From Gadus chalcogrammus (taxonomy: Eukaryota; Chordata; Actinopteri; Gadiformes; Gadidae): a stretch of 64,000 nucleotides of DNA. The stretch spans positions 7,739,857 to 7,803,856 of the forward strand of contig NC_079434.1 in assembly GCF_026213295.1 (NCBI RefSeq), in the 5' to 3' direction. Shown here one piece after another: positions 1 to 12,619 of this stretch. The position numbers were made by a program, and so were the translations under genes. Below the pieces are notes generated by a model. It saw nothing but the letters and a program-made list of their open reading frames with translations. It was not told the origin of the DNA and did not search any database. How positions within the stretch are numbered: the first letter of the stretch is position 1; every line of letters begins with the position of its first letter.

Positions 1-72
1 ACTCCTCGTTCCAGTTGCTTGGTTGTCATGTTATTGAAACAGTTAAAATGTTACCGATGTAAATGAACCAAC

Positions 73-124
73 CTGGTACTGATAGAAGGAAAGCTAGAAA
101 TCCTCTTGCTGCTGATCTATTCAT
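73..124 (-). CDS. Signal-peptide exon of a CD22/Siglec-like receptor (gene continues left of window)
   Basis: This 52-nt exon has an ATG at 124-122 and encodes MNRSAARGFLAFLLSVP, then a GT donor in phase 1. Length, phase and sequence match the first coding exon of the receptor gene at 4721-11627. The upstream block at about 280-470 is also shared with the paralogues. The rest of this gene would lie beyond the left edge, so its state is unknown. The exon has no stop or frameshift. Confidence 0.75.
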
Positions 125-550
125 AGTGAGTCCTCTCCTCTCTCACTATGTTGTTCTGGGAGATATTTAAACACACCTGGATAAAAAAACAAATAAACAA
201 TTAAAAACGACATTAAAAACTAACCCTAACCCTAAGCAAAACTCTATGAATTAGATTCATTAACCATAGCAATGCAAGTTACAAGTTAGTGTAGAGGAGG
301 AAGCTGGTCTGACTACTAGTCTGTGGTTCCAGTTGATGCAGTTAGCCGAACAGACACCAAACAGCATTGAAAGACTTCCTTCCTCTTCACACCAAGATTC
401 ACAGAAGAAGGAACAGAAGACTACTGGCCCTATCATAGAATCACCTTTTTAGACCACAATGAACAGTACAAAGTGTCTTCTTCTTTCACCTTCTGCTTTT
501 TAAAAATATTTTTATTATTCTTCTGTCCTTCTGCTCCTTACTCAGACAAA

Positions 551-664
551 AACAGGCAGGTAAACACACATGCACACATACAAACACACTCACCCACACA
601 CACAGACAAACACACAGACAAACACACACACACAGACACACTGACACAGACGCACACACACGCA

Positions 665-704
<40 letters not shown>

Positions 705-718
705 CACACACACACACG
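551..718. repeat. Imperfect (CA)n microsatellite
   Basis: A CA-rich tract with interruptions, lying about 430 bp upstream of the left-edge signal-peptide exon. The same CA tract recurs in the matching position upstream of other receptor copies (about 12000-12090 and 19970-20045), so it was duplicated together with the genes. Translated frames across it are low-complexity and not coding. Confidence 0.8.
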
Positions 719-1011
719 TAAACCACAGTGTTTCAGAGTTTTCCCTTTTGTCAAGTCTGTTGTCATTCTTACTTCTCATAGGGTTGCTATCCCCAACACT
801 CATGTGTTCACGTCTGAAGTTATCTATACATCTATTTGTAATTTAATAAATGAACAGGAGCAGAATGAGGGGGGACTGTCGTTATTGTTATTTTTTTTCA
901 ATAGACGTTGCATATTATTATTTTTAAAGGCAGCAAACAATCATCAAGCGTATTGTCCAGCTTCAATTGAATGAATGAGACAATATTCAGTCCCACTATT
1001 TAAATCCTGCT

Positions 1012-1090
1012 GCCGGTACTGGTTCACACACTGGGGTGCTTGTTTGACGGCGCTTACAACTCTGAGGTTCCTCCCATCTCCATCGGTAAC
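1012..1090 (-). pseudogene. Relic of a receptor last exon
   Basis: The stretch resembles the last exon and 3' flank of the receptor gene ending at 4721. The match spans the region encoding the GGTSEL-like end and the flank out to about 960. The acceptor side is missing: homology stops abruptly at about 1090, where an unrelated repeat begins. It sits between two receptor genes and is best read as a duplication leftover without its own coding exons. Confidence 0.5.
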
Positions 1091-1108
1091 CCTTCATTTT
1101 ACAGTCCC

Positions 1109-2595
1109 CTAATTACTAGGTATTTACCCGGTAAATATATGGTAAATCATAGTGTATTACTGGGTAATTACCCCTGGTAATAAGAAGGTAAATACAGAGG
1201 AATTACAGCTGAAGTACTAAGTAAAACCTCCACTATTACCGAACTCAACTCAGTACCGTGTAGTTGTAACTGTTTTAGGTTGGTAATAACTCAGATATTG
1301 TTGTGTACTTCTTAGGAATTTAGGCAACCAATTAGAAACACCTATCAATTCAAGTTACACTTGTAGTTATCATAGGTTTATGTTGCTAACAGCATAAGTT
1401 TAATGATGTACTATCTACAAATTAGCATATCACTTTCCAATAAATTACTTTTTCCTACATTATTAATAGCTACACCCACGTAGAAAGGGGGTAGGGGCGT
1501 GTTCACATAGGCAGTATTTTTTTTCATGTGCGAGTGGATGTTTTATATAATTTATATTCCCATGATACAGAGTTTTTGTAAAAAAAAAAAAACGCTGCCA
1601 GCGGTTATTTTTTTAATGCTCTGGGTGGATTTCAAGTTGGGAAAAGTTCAACTCGCAAAGATAAAGCACCCGACGTCAGGCAGTTTTTTGAGAGCTGACC
1701 AATGAAAAAGGACTTACGACACTAGGAAAGTCCTCAAAACACGTATTGTTTAAATATGGCTTGCCTCATGTGGGTGTCTTGCTTTATTATTGAAGGCGCA
1801 ACGATGCGCAAGGTTTCAAATTGACTCTTGTCGAGTCTGAAATACGCACTGATCCGTGCATTATCAAACCGTTGCTCTTGTATCAAATTATGAAATGCAC
1901 CCTACTGCTGGCGTCCCCGGTTTATATCATGCACCCACAAACGGGGAGGTTCGTCGTTATCCTCGTCGTTGGCATCTACCGCCAAAACGGCTAAAGGGCT
2001 AATTTTCTCATCCTCGACATTGTAACTAGTTGACACTGATACAAGTAGCGTAGTCAAACCACTTTGATACTGTAACCGATTTGCAACGTATACGTGCCCT
2101 AGAACATTGTGCTCTAGAATGAACGAGACAAAACCCCCCTGTCAGTTTTTTAGTTGGTAAAAAAACGCTTTGTTCAGGTGTTTTTTAATATAAAAAAACT
2201 GCCTGTGTGAACACACCCTAAACCTTCCTTTTAAAGTGCCCTAATTACTAGGAATTTATCTGGTAAATATATGGTAAATAATATATTATTGGGTAATTAC
2301 CACTGGTAATAAGAAGGTAAATACAGAGGACCTACAGCTTAAGTACTAAGAAAAACCTCCACTATTACCCATCAACTCAACTAAGTACCGTGTAGTTGTA
2401 ACTGTTTTATGATTGTATACTTCCAAGGAAAGTAGGCAACAAATTCTTTTAAACAACTCTTCTTGTACCCATCAATTCAAGTTACAATTGTAGTTCTCTA
2501 AGGTTTATGTTGGTAACAGCCCAGGTTTAATTATGAAATATCTAGAAATGAACATATTACTTTCCAATAAATTACTATTTCTTATTTAGTTATTT
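1109..2595. repeat. Direct repeat pair flanking a MITE-like element
   Basis: Two copies of an AT-rich repeat of about 355 bp begin at 1109 and 2241, both with CTAATTACTAGG and GGTAAATATATGGTAAAT. Between them lies a unit of about 730 bp (1492-2220). Its ends are inverted repeats, TAGGGGCGTGTTCACATAGG on the left and the complement of TAGGGTGTGTTCACACAGGC on the right. No clear target duplication was found. The arrangement suggests duplication of a repeat carrying or receiving a short inverted-repeat transposon. Confidence 0.55.
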
Positions 2596-3028
2596 ATCAT
2601 AGCTGCTGATGTTTGATAGACAGCAGAGACGCGGCTGAGCACCGCAGACCGTCTTCCAGTGCTGTTGCGGTCACAGTGATGTTTTTATCCTTAATCATAA
2701 TTTCATAAGGTGTAACGTGTGTGCTATCGAACACAGACCACTGCACAACAACACCATTCCAGTTGCAGAGATTGTTGAGATCAGGCCAGTCAGATGATCT
2801 AACCCAAAACCGGCGGCATGAGTGTCCAGTTTACCGTTTGCTTTCTTACGGAATCCTAGAAAGCTGTGTTGAAGAAAAAGGAATGTACACGTCTTTAATT
2901 ATATCTGTGTAAACTTGAGGCAGGTGTATTTCCTCCAGAGAGCCCTCATCATGATGTTACGTGGGAGAGTTCCGTTGCAGAAGCCAAAAAAACGTAATCA
3001 AAATTTGCACTCTCCTGTTTGAAATCAT
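2596..3028. other. Spacer without recognisable gene
   Basis: Unique-looking spacer between the repeat pair and a LINE fragment. One 63-codon open frame (2721-2912) has no recognisable similarity, no splice context and no paralogue in the array. Confidence 0.4.
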
Positions 3029-3323
3029 CTAGCCTGTAGCCGTTTTTAAACAAAACACATCCATCCCTTGCCTCTCTATATAGGCCTTTTGCTTAGTGGA
3101 CAAGATGTTTGCATCCACCAGCCAGGGAAGGCTATGTCTAAGAACGCATTTCATGAACACTTCGTAAATTGTTGTTAGAAGGCTAATATCCCTCCAAGTG
3201 CTGGGGTCATTCGGCACATTGTCGTTTGTGGGTATTCTATGAATTAGTGCTCCTTGCCATGATTCAGGAACACGTCTGTTAATGAGACAAGTGCTGAAGA
3301 TCGGTAATAGTGTTTCTTTCCAC

Positions 3324-3325
<2 letters not shown>
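3029..3325 (-). mobile_element. LINE reverse-transcriptase fragment
   Basis: The minus strand encodes about 95 residues typical of the N-terminal fingers of a non-LTR reverse transcriptase. It has PESWQGALIHRIP, then WRDISLLTTIYEVFMKCVL and later ILSTKQKAYIERQG. Catalytic blocks are absent; the frame runs into a CA microsatellite on one side and ends on the other. It is a dead fragment of a LINE, clade not assigned. Confidence 0.65.
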
Positions 3326-4682
<1,357 letters not shown>

Positions 4683-4720
4683 CTACTGGTTCACACTCTG
4701 GGGTGTTTGTTTGACGGTGC

Positions 4721-7700
4721 TTACAACTCTGAGGTTCCTCCCATCTCCGTCTGGTCCTGGTCCCTTGAAATAAAACAGAGGAGATATGAACTTCCGCCTC
4801 CCTGTAAAGCAGATCCACTGGGTTGATTAAGTTACAAAACATAGTCTATGTTGACCACAGAGTAAAGGACCTCATCTGTGTGATCTGATTGGACACAGGA
4901 GCCAGCCAATCAGTGAGTTACTTACTGGTTGTCTGAGGAAAAGGTGTGGATGATGGCACAGTGGTGGCCATCCTGCTCTTCTATTGGTTCTCTCTGTGCT
5001 GCAGGAGCCAAGCGATTGGTCAGAGCTGAGATGTTTTCATACACAGGAACAGGAAGTAGCTGATGGAGAGTGAGGACAGAAGAGAACATTTAAATAAACA
5101 CTTCACACTTCCTGAACACATGAAGGTCATGTGTTTCTGGTTCATTAAGAGACATTTGGTGGTGCTTATTGGTCCCACCATGCTTTATAGCAAACATTCC
5201 TTTGTCAAGTCGTGACTCTTAAATCTGAGACAATGATAATGAATTCCACTGAAATCTATCAGTGGAAAAGCGCAGATGACCTGACCATGTTGCTAATGCA
5301 CCATGGCAATGTGGCACATCAAGCAACCAGGAACTGTTCTATTAATAATATCGTACAGATGGTTTAGCTTCAGATGGTTCACATGATGTGCCACTGGAAG
5401 AGACTGCCAAGTTTAAACTCCTGGGATCCTATGTGTGTTCTTTGAAAGGCATTTAAGATGTATTTGATTACATTGTTTTGCATCACCTGCACTACATTTT
5501 TTAGTTTCTGTGATGAACCAGTGTACCAGGGCCCTGCTTCCCGAAAGCATCGTTAGCCTAAGTGGATCGTGAAGTGCGTCGTACGAGCATCGTACAGTTT
5601 TCACACCGTTTCCCGAAAGCATCGTTGGTAACGAATGTCGTGAAAACGCTCATAGCTAACGAGGACTCCAGGGGTACTCGTAGGATGCTAAGAGCATCGT
5701 TAGCTTACTATAGCCTCAGTGGCGTCACCAGCGGACAATCAGTGTATTGGATGTGTTTTATTAAAACACATCCAATACCACGGAATGCCCAGCTGGCACA
5801 ATTTCACAACCAAAAACAGTGGTTACCGTCAATATAATACTCCTAGACTCAAACGCCACGTCACAAGGCATATAATAAAATCAAATGATTCCATTGCTCT
5901 TGTGTAGGAGGTCGCTTTCGAGCTGCAGTTGCTGTCTCCCTCTGATTTTAATTCAACCATCGTGGTTAAAATGTGCTGATATTGATCAACGACAGAAGAC
6001 ATAGGCTACTGTAGACATGAATCATGCGGAGACCAGCGGGTGTCGGAGAATTTCTGCAGGCATTTTCTGTTGCGATTGTTTGCAATAAGCACTTTAGGCG
6101 CTTCGGTGAGGCACAGCCCCGCCTTCTCCAGTGAACCAAGAAAGCCTGCGCTGTGACGAACGGGGGATTTGACACCCTCGGTGTTACACAGAAAACTTGA
6201 GATAAGAAGGTGAAATCACTGGGCGTGCCAAGCTGCGGCCGAACCGGCTTGGCAGGGTAAAAAGACCTAGGCTATAGCCTACATCATCCATCTCAACAAT
6301 ATGGGCAGGATCTAGACCAAGCCCTCCTAATCGGGTCAGCAATAGCCGTGTGTCAATGCCTAGCCTCTGCGTTTGAATGAAAATGAATGAATGGAACGTC
6401 GCGTTTTTAATGTCTACAAATATTCTATTTAGAATAGAGCGTGCGCGACTAGAGCGTGCGCGCCAATCAATGAAACCTTATGCCGAATCAGATAAGGTTG
6501 GCTCTCTTTGCAGCGCAAAGCATGATTTCAGGGGGGAATATGCTGTGAAAAAATGTACGAGCAGTGCATTCAGGATTAGGACTGATACATATGTCGACAT
6601 AGGCCTAATCAAGTGTGTTTTAATATCTTTAGCATTCATATTGTTGCAGTCTATTCTTTTTGTAGGCTACTCTGCTGTTGGCCTTGATGGGGAGATATTT
6701 TAACCCTTTTTAACCCCGTTTTCCTGCGACATTCCTGCGTCTCCCCCTGCTACATAGCCAGTTTCAGCACCGTGTCAGTGGACAGTTACAATCCTACGAA
6801 CGTCGTGAGTGCACTGAAAGGCGCGCGTTCATGTTAAGAGGACTTTCAGGAAACGCTCCAAAGGAATTCACAAAGGTTCGCAAGATCCATCGTGAGAATG
6901 ATCGCATGAGCGAAGACCCATCGTTATCGGGAAACGAGGCCCAGGCTTGTTATGCACAATCATTATGGCACTGAATAAAGGCTATAAGCAACAGTTCTCT
7001 AACTCTTGATTTAATGATTTAGAGTGGCAAAAGAAGAATGCTAACCAGGTCACCAGACATAATTTGTTGATTGTCGCTCCAAGATAAGGAGCATTAGGTT
7101 TGGATGTGATGCTACTTCTTCCAGGATCTCACTCTTGCATGTTCCTTTAACTTGTGCTTCAGGCCAAACTAAATGGATTCTGTTGTGCCATGATGTAGAG
7201 ACAGCTGTAGAGGCCAGTTCCTTCTCTAGTGTGTCCTGAATCTTACTGAATCCTTATCTGTTACCAGTAAGGCTTCCGCATAAAGAAGCAACTTGCACTC
7301 AACTGCCCCATCATAACATTGACATGAATCAAATACAAAACAGGGCCAAGGATTTATCCCAGGGGGACCCCACAAGTCAACTATCTGGCCACTGATACAA
7401 TCCCTCTGACCTGGCCCACCATCATCTATCCGTCAAATATCATTTAAACCTCTCTATTGATGTGTCCCTTTGCCAAACAAAATGGTGTTGTCTCCTGTAT
7501 CAAAAGCGTAGAGAGTAGATCAGGATTATTACAGTGTAATTTTCTCTGATGCTTTACATCTTTATATCATAATAAACAAGTTGAGTGAAACAAGTGTCTC
7601 TGTAATGTGTCTTCTTGAACCAGACTGTAGACAGATAGTCTGTGCTTCCTGTGCTGACTTGCTGTCCTGGTCAAAGCTCTCAAAGATAGAGGGACCATTA

Positions 7701-10700
7701 TTTCCAGAGATAAAAGCCAACTCTGAGACAAAGGCAAAGCAACAGTAGTGAAGTGTTGAAGTGATGAGATAAAATGCAATCAGTGTTTAAACTGACGTTA
7801 ATCTATTTTATCTTTGTTTGAATAGATCATCTTGAAGATTAATTTGCTTCAACACTTTCCTTAATCTTTGGGGTTCACAAAAATGTTAATTCACTTTCTA
7901 AAAGCACGCTTGGTTTTAGCTTTCCTGATTCCTAAGGTCGGATCATTAACTGATCCTTAATCTTGCAAGTTTTTAAATGCTTAAAATATCACTAGTAATC
8001 CATGTAGCTGTCTTCTGTTTTTAATCATTTTGTTTGAGTTAATGTATCAAGAACTAACACTTTTTTTTTTTGAAGATAGCCAATGCTATATCTACATTGT
8101 CACAATTTAGTTCACCTGACCAATCCTGCACCCTTTATGTGTGAATAAATAACACTTTTGTTGAACGCTTCATGAAACACATAATGCACATATAGGATTT
8201 GACTTACGAAAGAAAATAGCTTAGCTTGTGATCTCTAATGCCAATTTTTAAAACGCCTGACATTTACCCGATACAATCATAGAATCTATAAATTATGCTC
8301 TATTCCATTGGTTCTCATACTGTGTTACGAGTACAACTAGTGGAACGCGTGCGCTTTTCAGTGGCACGCAAAGGAATTCATTCTGATAGTCTTAGTAAAG
8401 GATGGGTTAGTAATAAAAGGCTTCTTGTGTCTCACCTCCTCCACGGTATCTGGCCTTCCTCCCTGTCCACATGCTTTACTGGAGGCCCTCTTTCTTCTGG
8501 AGAAGAGAACAAAGACATGAAGAAGCAACAGCGGTAGTGATGGAATGTGAAACAAGAAAGAGAGAATATATCACCTCATCCAGAGGAATACAAGGAGGAG
8601 TACGGTGGACAGTAGGACAACAATGCCTCTCACAGCTACTGTTGTTGTCCATGGTGATGGTGTCGATTTCAAACCCTGAATACAAACTACAACATAAATA
8701 GGCCAATGTTTAACTGTGTGCCTGTGCCTGTGTTGAAGGTGTGTGTGTGTGTTTTTCAAAATGACCAATTACCTTTAATTATCAAAAATGTGGAGTCATG
8801 ATGTCCGATTGCATTATGTGCTTGGCAGTAATAGTTTCCTGCAAGCTCAGATGTGATATTAGTGATGGTGTAGTTCTGTCCTGATGCTTTCACTGAGGCT
8901 TCATGTTTCTTGAACCAGGTATAGTTAGCAGCTGGGTTAGTATCACTGCTGCAGCTCAGAGTCACTGAACTGTCCTCCTTTATTTCACCAGAGGGACTCA
9001 CGGTCACTGAGGGGGTCTTTGGAGCGTCTGTCATGAACACAAAATAACAGTATCTATCCTTAAGTTATGAAACAATGTGCAGCAACAACTGCAATGCACT
9101 ATGATAAGGGATTCATAGTTGTTTACATATGAAAATCAAAAAGTGGATTAGTTTGAGTTAATCATATATGTTGATTTAAGGTCATTTTATTGTGTATTGT
9201 GTTTACTCACATTTAACATTAATAGACTTGGTGGCAGATTTTTTTCTAAATTCATTCTGAGCGTCACAGCGATATTGTCCAGAGTCCGAAGACAGGATGT
9301 AGGTAAAGATGAGCTGTGGTCCCTGGTTCATGTACCTGGAGTAACGATCTGTAATATCCCTGAACCAAGTGTAGTTAGCTGCTGGGTTGGCATCACTGCT
9401 GCAGCTCAGAGTCACTGAACTGCCCTCCTCTATTTCACCAGAGGGACTCACGGTCACTGAGGGGGTCTTTGGAGCGTCTGTTAACAGTTACATTTCATGT
9501 AAAATTCCGGCAATTCATTTTCAATTGGCTTTAAGTTCTTTACCATAAAGGGTCCAATACATTTGGTATCATGCCACAGTTCATCAAGTGTACTGTGGAG
9601 TGGACTTACACACTACGTTCGTATCCTTCAACAGCACATGAATAGCTGTCTCCAGACTGAATGTAGGCCCTGTACTTCACTCCCTGTCCTACATTCTGTC
9701 CATTCCTGAACCAGATGTAGGGAGGGTCACCAGCTAGACCACACATACTGTGACACTCCAGCTCTGCCCAGGTAGGACTGGTAGGGTAAAGAAAGGACAC
9801 CTTCACCTGGAGATATGGGTTGAAGAACAAGTTATACATAATTATTCTAAATAATTAAGATAACAAATAACACAAACTTTATAGAACCAACACAGCCAGA
9901 CACACACAAACAATAAAAACACACAGATAAACAACAACGCACACACACTGCACTCTTTGGTAATCCAAGTTTACCTGTTACAGATAACGTCACTCCAGGG
10001 TCACCAGTATATTCCCCACCTGGTTGGTTTGTTGTGAACCTAAAATTGTAGACAGCAGAGTCATTCTGTCTCAGGTTTCTGATTCTCAGGGTACATGTTT
10101 CATGACATCTGGACCCAGTACAGCTGACCTCTCCACGGCTGGATTCAACACGACCTGTATAGTCTGTATCACTTAGCAAATCAACTGGCTGATGGTCGTC
10201 TCCTTTAGTAAACCACAGTGGTTTGACTGTGTCAGGGAGGTACTGTACCTCATCAGGGTAATCATAAGCGCAGCTGATGTCAACCGTTGCTCCTCTTAAA
10301 GCGCAGACATTACTATATGAGTAAGTAACTGTCCAGTCACCATTACCCTGAAACACTGTGAAAAAAAAACACATCTCATTGAGAATAACCAAGACACAGA
10401 GGTTCACCTGAAGAACAGACCAGAAGATACATAAAGAGATGGAGGCTGGTGGGTGGAGAAACTACAGATACATGCTGACCACTGAGCTGGGGGGGGGGGG
10501 GGGTAGTGTGTTATTACTAACTGAATATCACACACTAACTTCTTCTTTGGGGAAGCAAGTACAAACGCAGTACAAAAAACAGACTTTCCGCAAGAAAATA
10601 AAGGTAAGAATAGTGTCTCAAATGCACTATTCTTAAAAGTCTAAACTAGGATCCACGTTCCGGCAAAATACAACACGAAAAACGTTTTTGAAGATACATC

Positions 10701-11627
10701 AGGGAGTGAGGGGAGCAAAGGGAATGAATAGGCATTGACAACCTAAGCACTGTGGATGATTAGTCCATGATTGTGGTGCCCGGTAAGGATACCACGTGCT
10801 AGGATGTGGTAGAGCACCTATAGGTCGCTGCAGCCCCAATGCGTAACAGGGTAGTGGAGGCTACTGTGCTTGTCTCTGGAGGCCTCGGCCCTAAAGTCTA
10901 TGTGCTTCTTTTGTGGTAATGTGACTATAAGCTTTGTCTTTACTCAGATGTAGAGACAAGGAACGTAGAGGAGAAGAGGTGAGGAGAGGAGAAGAGGAAA
11001 GGATTGGAGACATGGAGAGGAAGAGGGAAGAGCGGTAAGAGAGAAGGAAAAGAGAAGAGTAGAGACGAGTAGAAGGAGAGGAGAGCATGAGAGGGCTAAG
11101 GAGATGGCATGCAGTGTCTACCTTATCAGTGGATCTGAATTCTAACATTGCAGCAGAATTCATGTCTAAATCATCATTAATAGAATAAATAGGGGTAAAA
11201 CAGTAGCTTTCGACATTTAACTCTTTTCAAAAAGTCAAAAATTAACTAATCTAACCCCATGATGTATACCGTTCAGGATCGTCTAGCAACCAGGAAAGTA
11301 TTGTTATCTTAAAAACAGTACCTTCAATTCAAGAGGCTGTATACAACCTGCAACAAAGTGGTATTTTACGATGACTGAAACATATAAAGTGGACCGTTCT
11401 CTATTCTCGTGGTCTGTTTAACCAAACAGCGTTCTAGATGGTGATTCTTTAATGTTCTGTTTACTACTATTCCATCTTCAACATGCTGTGGTTTCACCCT
11501 CTCCTCGTTCTAGTTGCTTGGTTGTCATGTATGTTATTGAAACAGTTAAAATGTTAACGATGTAAATGAACCAACCTGGTACTGATAGAAGGAAAGCTAG
11601 AAATCCTCTTGCTGCTGATCTATTCAT
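4721..11627 (-). CDS. CD22/Siglec-like Ig receptor with disabled second Ig exon (gene A)
   Basis: Type I Ig-superfamily receptor. Exons 5' to 3' on the minus strand: signal 11576-11627, V-set 9975-10355, second-domain remnant 9610-9814, C2 9211-9477, C2 8773-9027, transmembrane 8575-8686, juxtamembrane 8436-8496, tail 4926-5059, last 4721-4763. Every border is GT-AG except at the second-domain remnant, where the acceptor AG has become AT and 14 nt are deleted near its donor. Leaving that exon out joins phase-1 borders and gives an open 434-residue protein (1305 nt). The V-set keeps YNFRF, which places an arginine where Siglecs bind sialic acid. The tail keeps one tyrosine (VPVYENI); the second motif reads HHCAII, with Cys for Tyr, and the terminal FYSTIK motif is lost by a 1-nt shift. 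The product would be a V-C2-C2 receptor with weak signalling capacity. It could instead be an early pseudogene. Confidence 0.72.
5532..6939. mobile_element. Nonautonomous DNA transposon, Harbinger-like ends
   Basis: A unit of about 1.4 kb in the long tail intron of gene A. Its left end reads GGCCCTGCTTCCCGA and the complement of its right end GGCCTCGTTTCCCGA. Both ends are followed by CATCGTTA/ATCGTTAT-type motifs, and CAG flanks both sides as a possible 3-bp target duplication. The internal frame at 6377-6703 has no recognisable transposase motif. The ends resemble fish PIF/Harbinger-type elements, but without a transposase the superfamily stays tentative. Confidence 0.6.
7070..7560 (-). mobile_element. 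Decayed LINE reverse transcriptase (L2/CR1-like)
   Basis: Conceptual minus-strand translation shows remnants of RT motifs in several frames: a QGSILGP-like stretch degraded to GPPGINPWP, then KLLLYAE where KLLLYADD is usual, then IQDTLEKELAS. Stops and frameshifts are frequent. It lies in the gene A tail intron. Order and wording fit fish L2/CR1-type LINEs; the copy is dead. Confidence 0.6.
7561..8435. other. Intron remainder of gene A
   Basis: Intron sequence between the 61-nt juxtamembrane exon and the tail exon. AT-rich with short repeat debris; 7561-7780 may be the 5' continuation of the adjacent LINE relic. No additional exon recognised. Confidence 0.4.
10408..11575. other. First coding intron of gene A, purine-rich tract
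   Basis: The intron between the signal and V-set exons. It carries a poly-G run at about 10491-10502 and a long GA-rich (GAGGAG/GAGAGG) tract at about 10945-11110. The same tract recurs in pseudogene B (18940-19050) and gene C (30480-30690). No exon recognised. Confidence 0.5.
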
Positions 11628-11769
11628 AGGGATTCCTCTCCTCTCTCACTATGTTGTTCTGGGAGATTTTTAAACACACCTGGAGGAAGAAAAATAAACA
11701 GTTAAAAACAACATACAAGCAAAACTCTATGAATTAGATTCATTAACCATAGCAATACAAGTTACAAGT

Positions 11770-11960
11770 TAGTGTAGAGGAGGAAGCTGGTCTGACTTCT
11801 AGTCTGTGGTTCCAGTTGATGCAGTTAGCCGAACAGACACCAAACAGCATTGGAAGACTTCGTTCCTCTTCACACCATGATTCGCAGAAGGAACAGAAGC
11901 CTGGTAACTACTGGGCTTAGCATATAATCACCCTTTTAGACCACAAAGAAAGATCTGCTT
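11770..11960 (-). promoter_or_regulatory. Shared 5' leader/promoter block of gene A
   Basis: A block of about 190 bp upstream of the start codon, repeated at about 280-470, 19690-19870, 31245-31420 and 42950-43130. The TATA-like position reads TCTAAAAGGG here instead of TATAAAAAGG in gene C. The donor that ends the presumed untranslated first exon in gene C (GTAAGA) is CTAACT here. Promoter strength or first-exon use may therefore differ; inference only. Confidence 0.4.
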
Positions 11961-12096
11961 TTTAAAAATACTTGTATTATTCTTCTGTCCTTCTACTCCT
12001 TGCTCACACAAGCAGGCAGGTAACCACACATGCACACATACAAACACACTCACCCACACACATAGACAAACACACACACACACACATAAGGGGGGG

Positions 12097-12222
12097 CCTG
12101 CCCTCGGGGTCCGACCGGGCCAAGTTTCGGTGCGGGGGTCCCAGTTAGGCCCTAGAATTCCTGCCCTCGGGGTCCGACCGGGCCATGTTTCGGTGCGGGG
12201 GTCCCTGTTAGGCCCTAGAATA
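12097..12222. repeat. GC-rich 63-bp tandem repeat, two copies
   Basis: Two copies start at 12097 and 12160, each containing CCTGCCCTCGGGGTCCGACC and CGGTGCGGGGGTCCC. The GC content contrasts strongly with the surroundings. The next 400 bp hold a 70-codon minus frame (12392-12604) with no recognisable similarity, probably part of a mobile element. Confidence 0.65.
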
Positions 12223-12619
12223 AGGTATTCAAATTTCAGGGCGGTTTAGGACCTTCCTATCTCAAAAACTGTTTTTCCACCACACTCTGAACCACTAGGT
12301 CATGAAGGCAACACTTCTGAGGGGCTTCATCCAAATAACAGTGCATTTGGGAAAACTTTTTTGCGCGATCTTGCCCCGAGGCCTAGCACAACTAAGCTAC
12401 GCCACTGTTCTCAGATATGCATGTTGGATGGCTAGGGTGTAGGTCTGGGAAGAACTTCAGGCCAAAATCTTGCAAGCGAGCCGCTGGGTGAGGTGCAACG
12501 AGATGGAGCACTTGCTGAGTCATTTCCTGTAGGGCTGGAGCCACAGGTTGATGCGTATACGTCCTTTGAGCCCCCCTTTGCTTGTGGACAGTAGGGGTGT
12601 ACACTAGACATAAGTAGGA

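Noticed and set aside
221..234. TAACCCTAACCCTAA telomere-like motif
   Set aside because: Only two units, inside an intron-like leader shared in part with paralogues that lack it; too short to mean a telomeric array.
473..803. Open frames of His/Thr or Val/Cys repeats
   Set aside because: They are translations of a (CA)n microsatellite; the same applies to frames in the long CA/GT tracts near 3391, 40793, 60242 and 61120.
8476..8706. Alternative frame through the gene A transmembrane exon (DNNSSCERHCC)
   Set aside because: The acceptor TTGTAG at 8687 gives the membrane helix in frame with the previous exon; the other frame needs a worse-supported acceptor and loses the helix.
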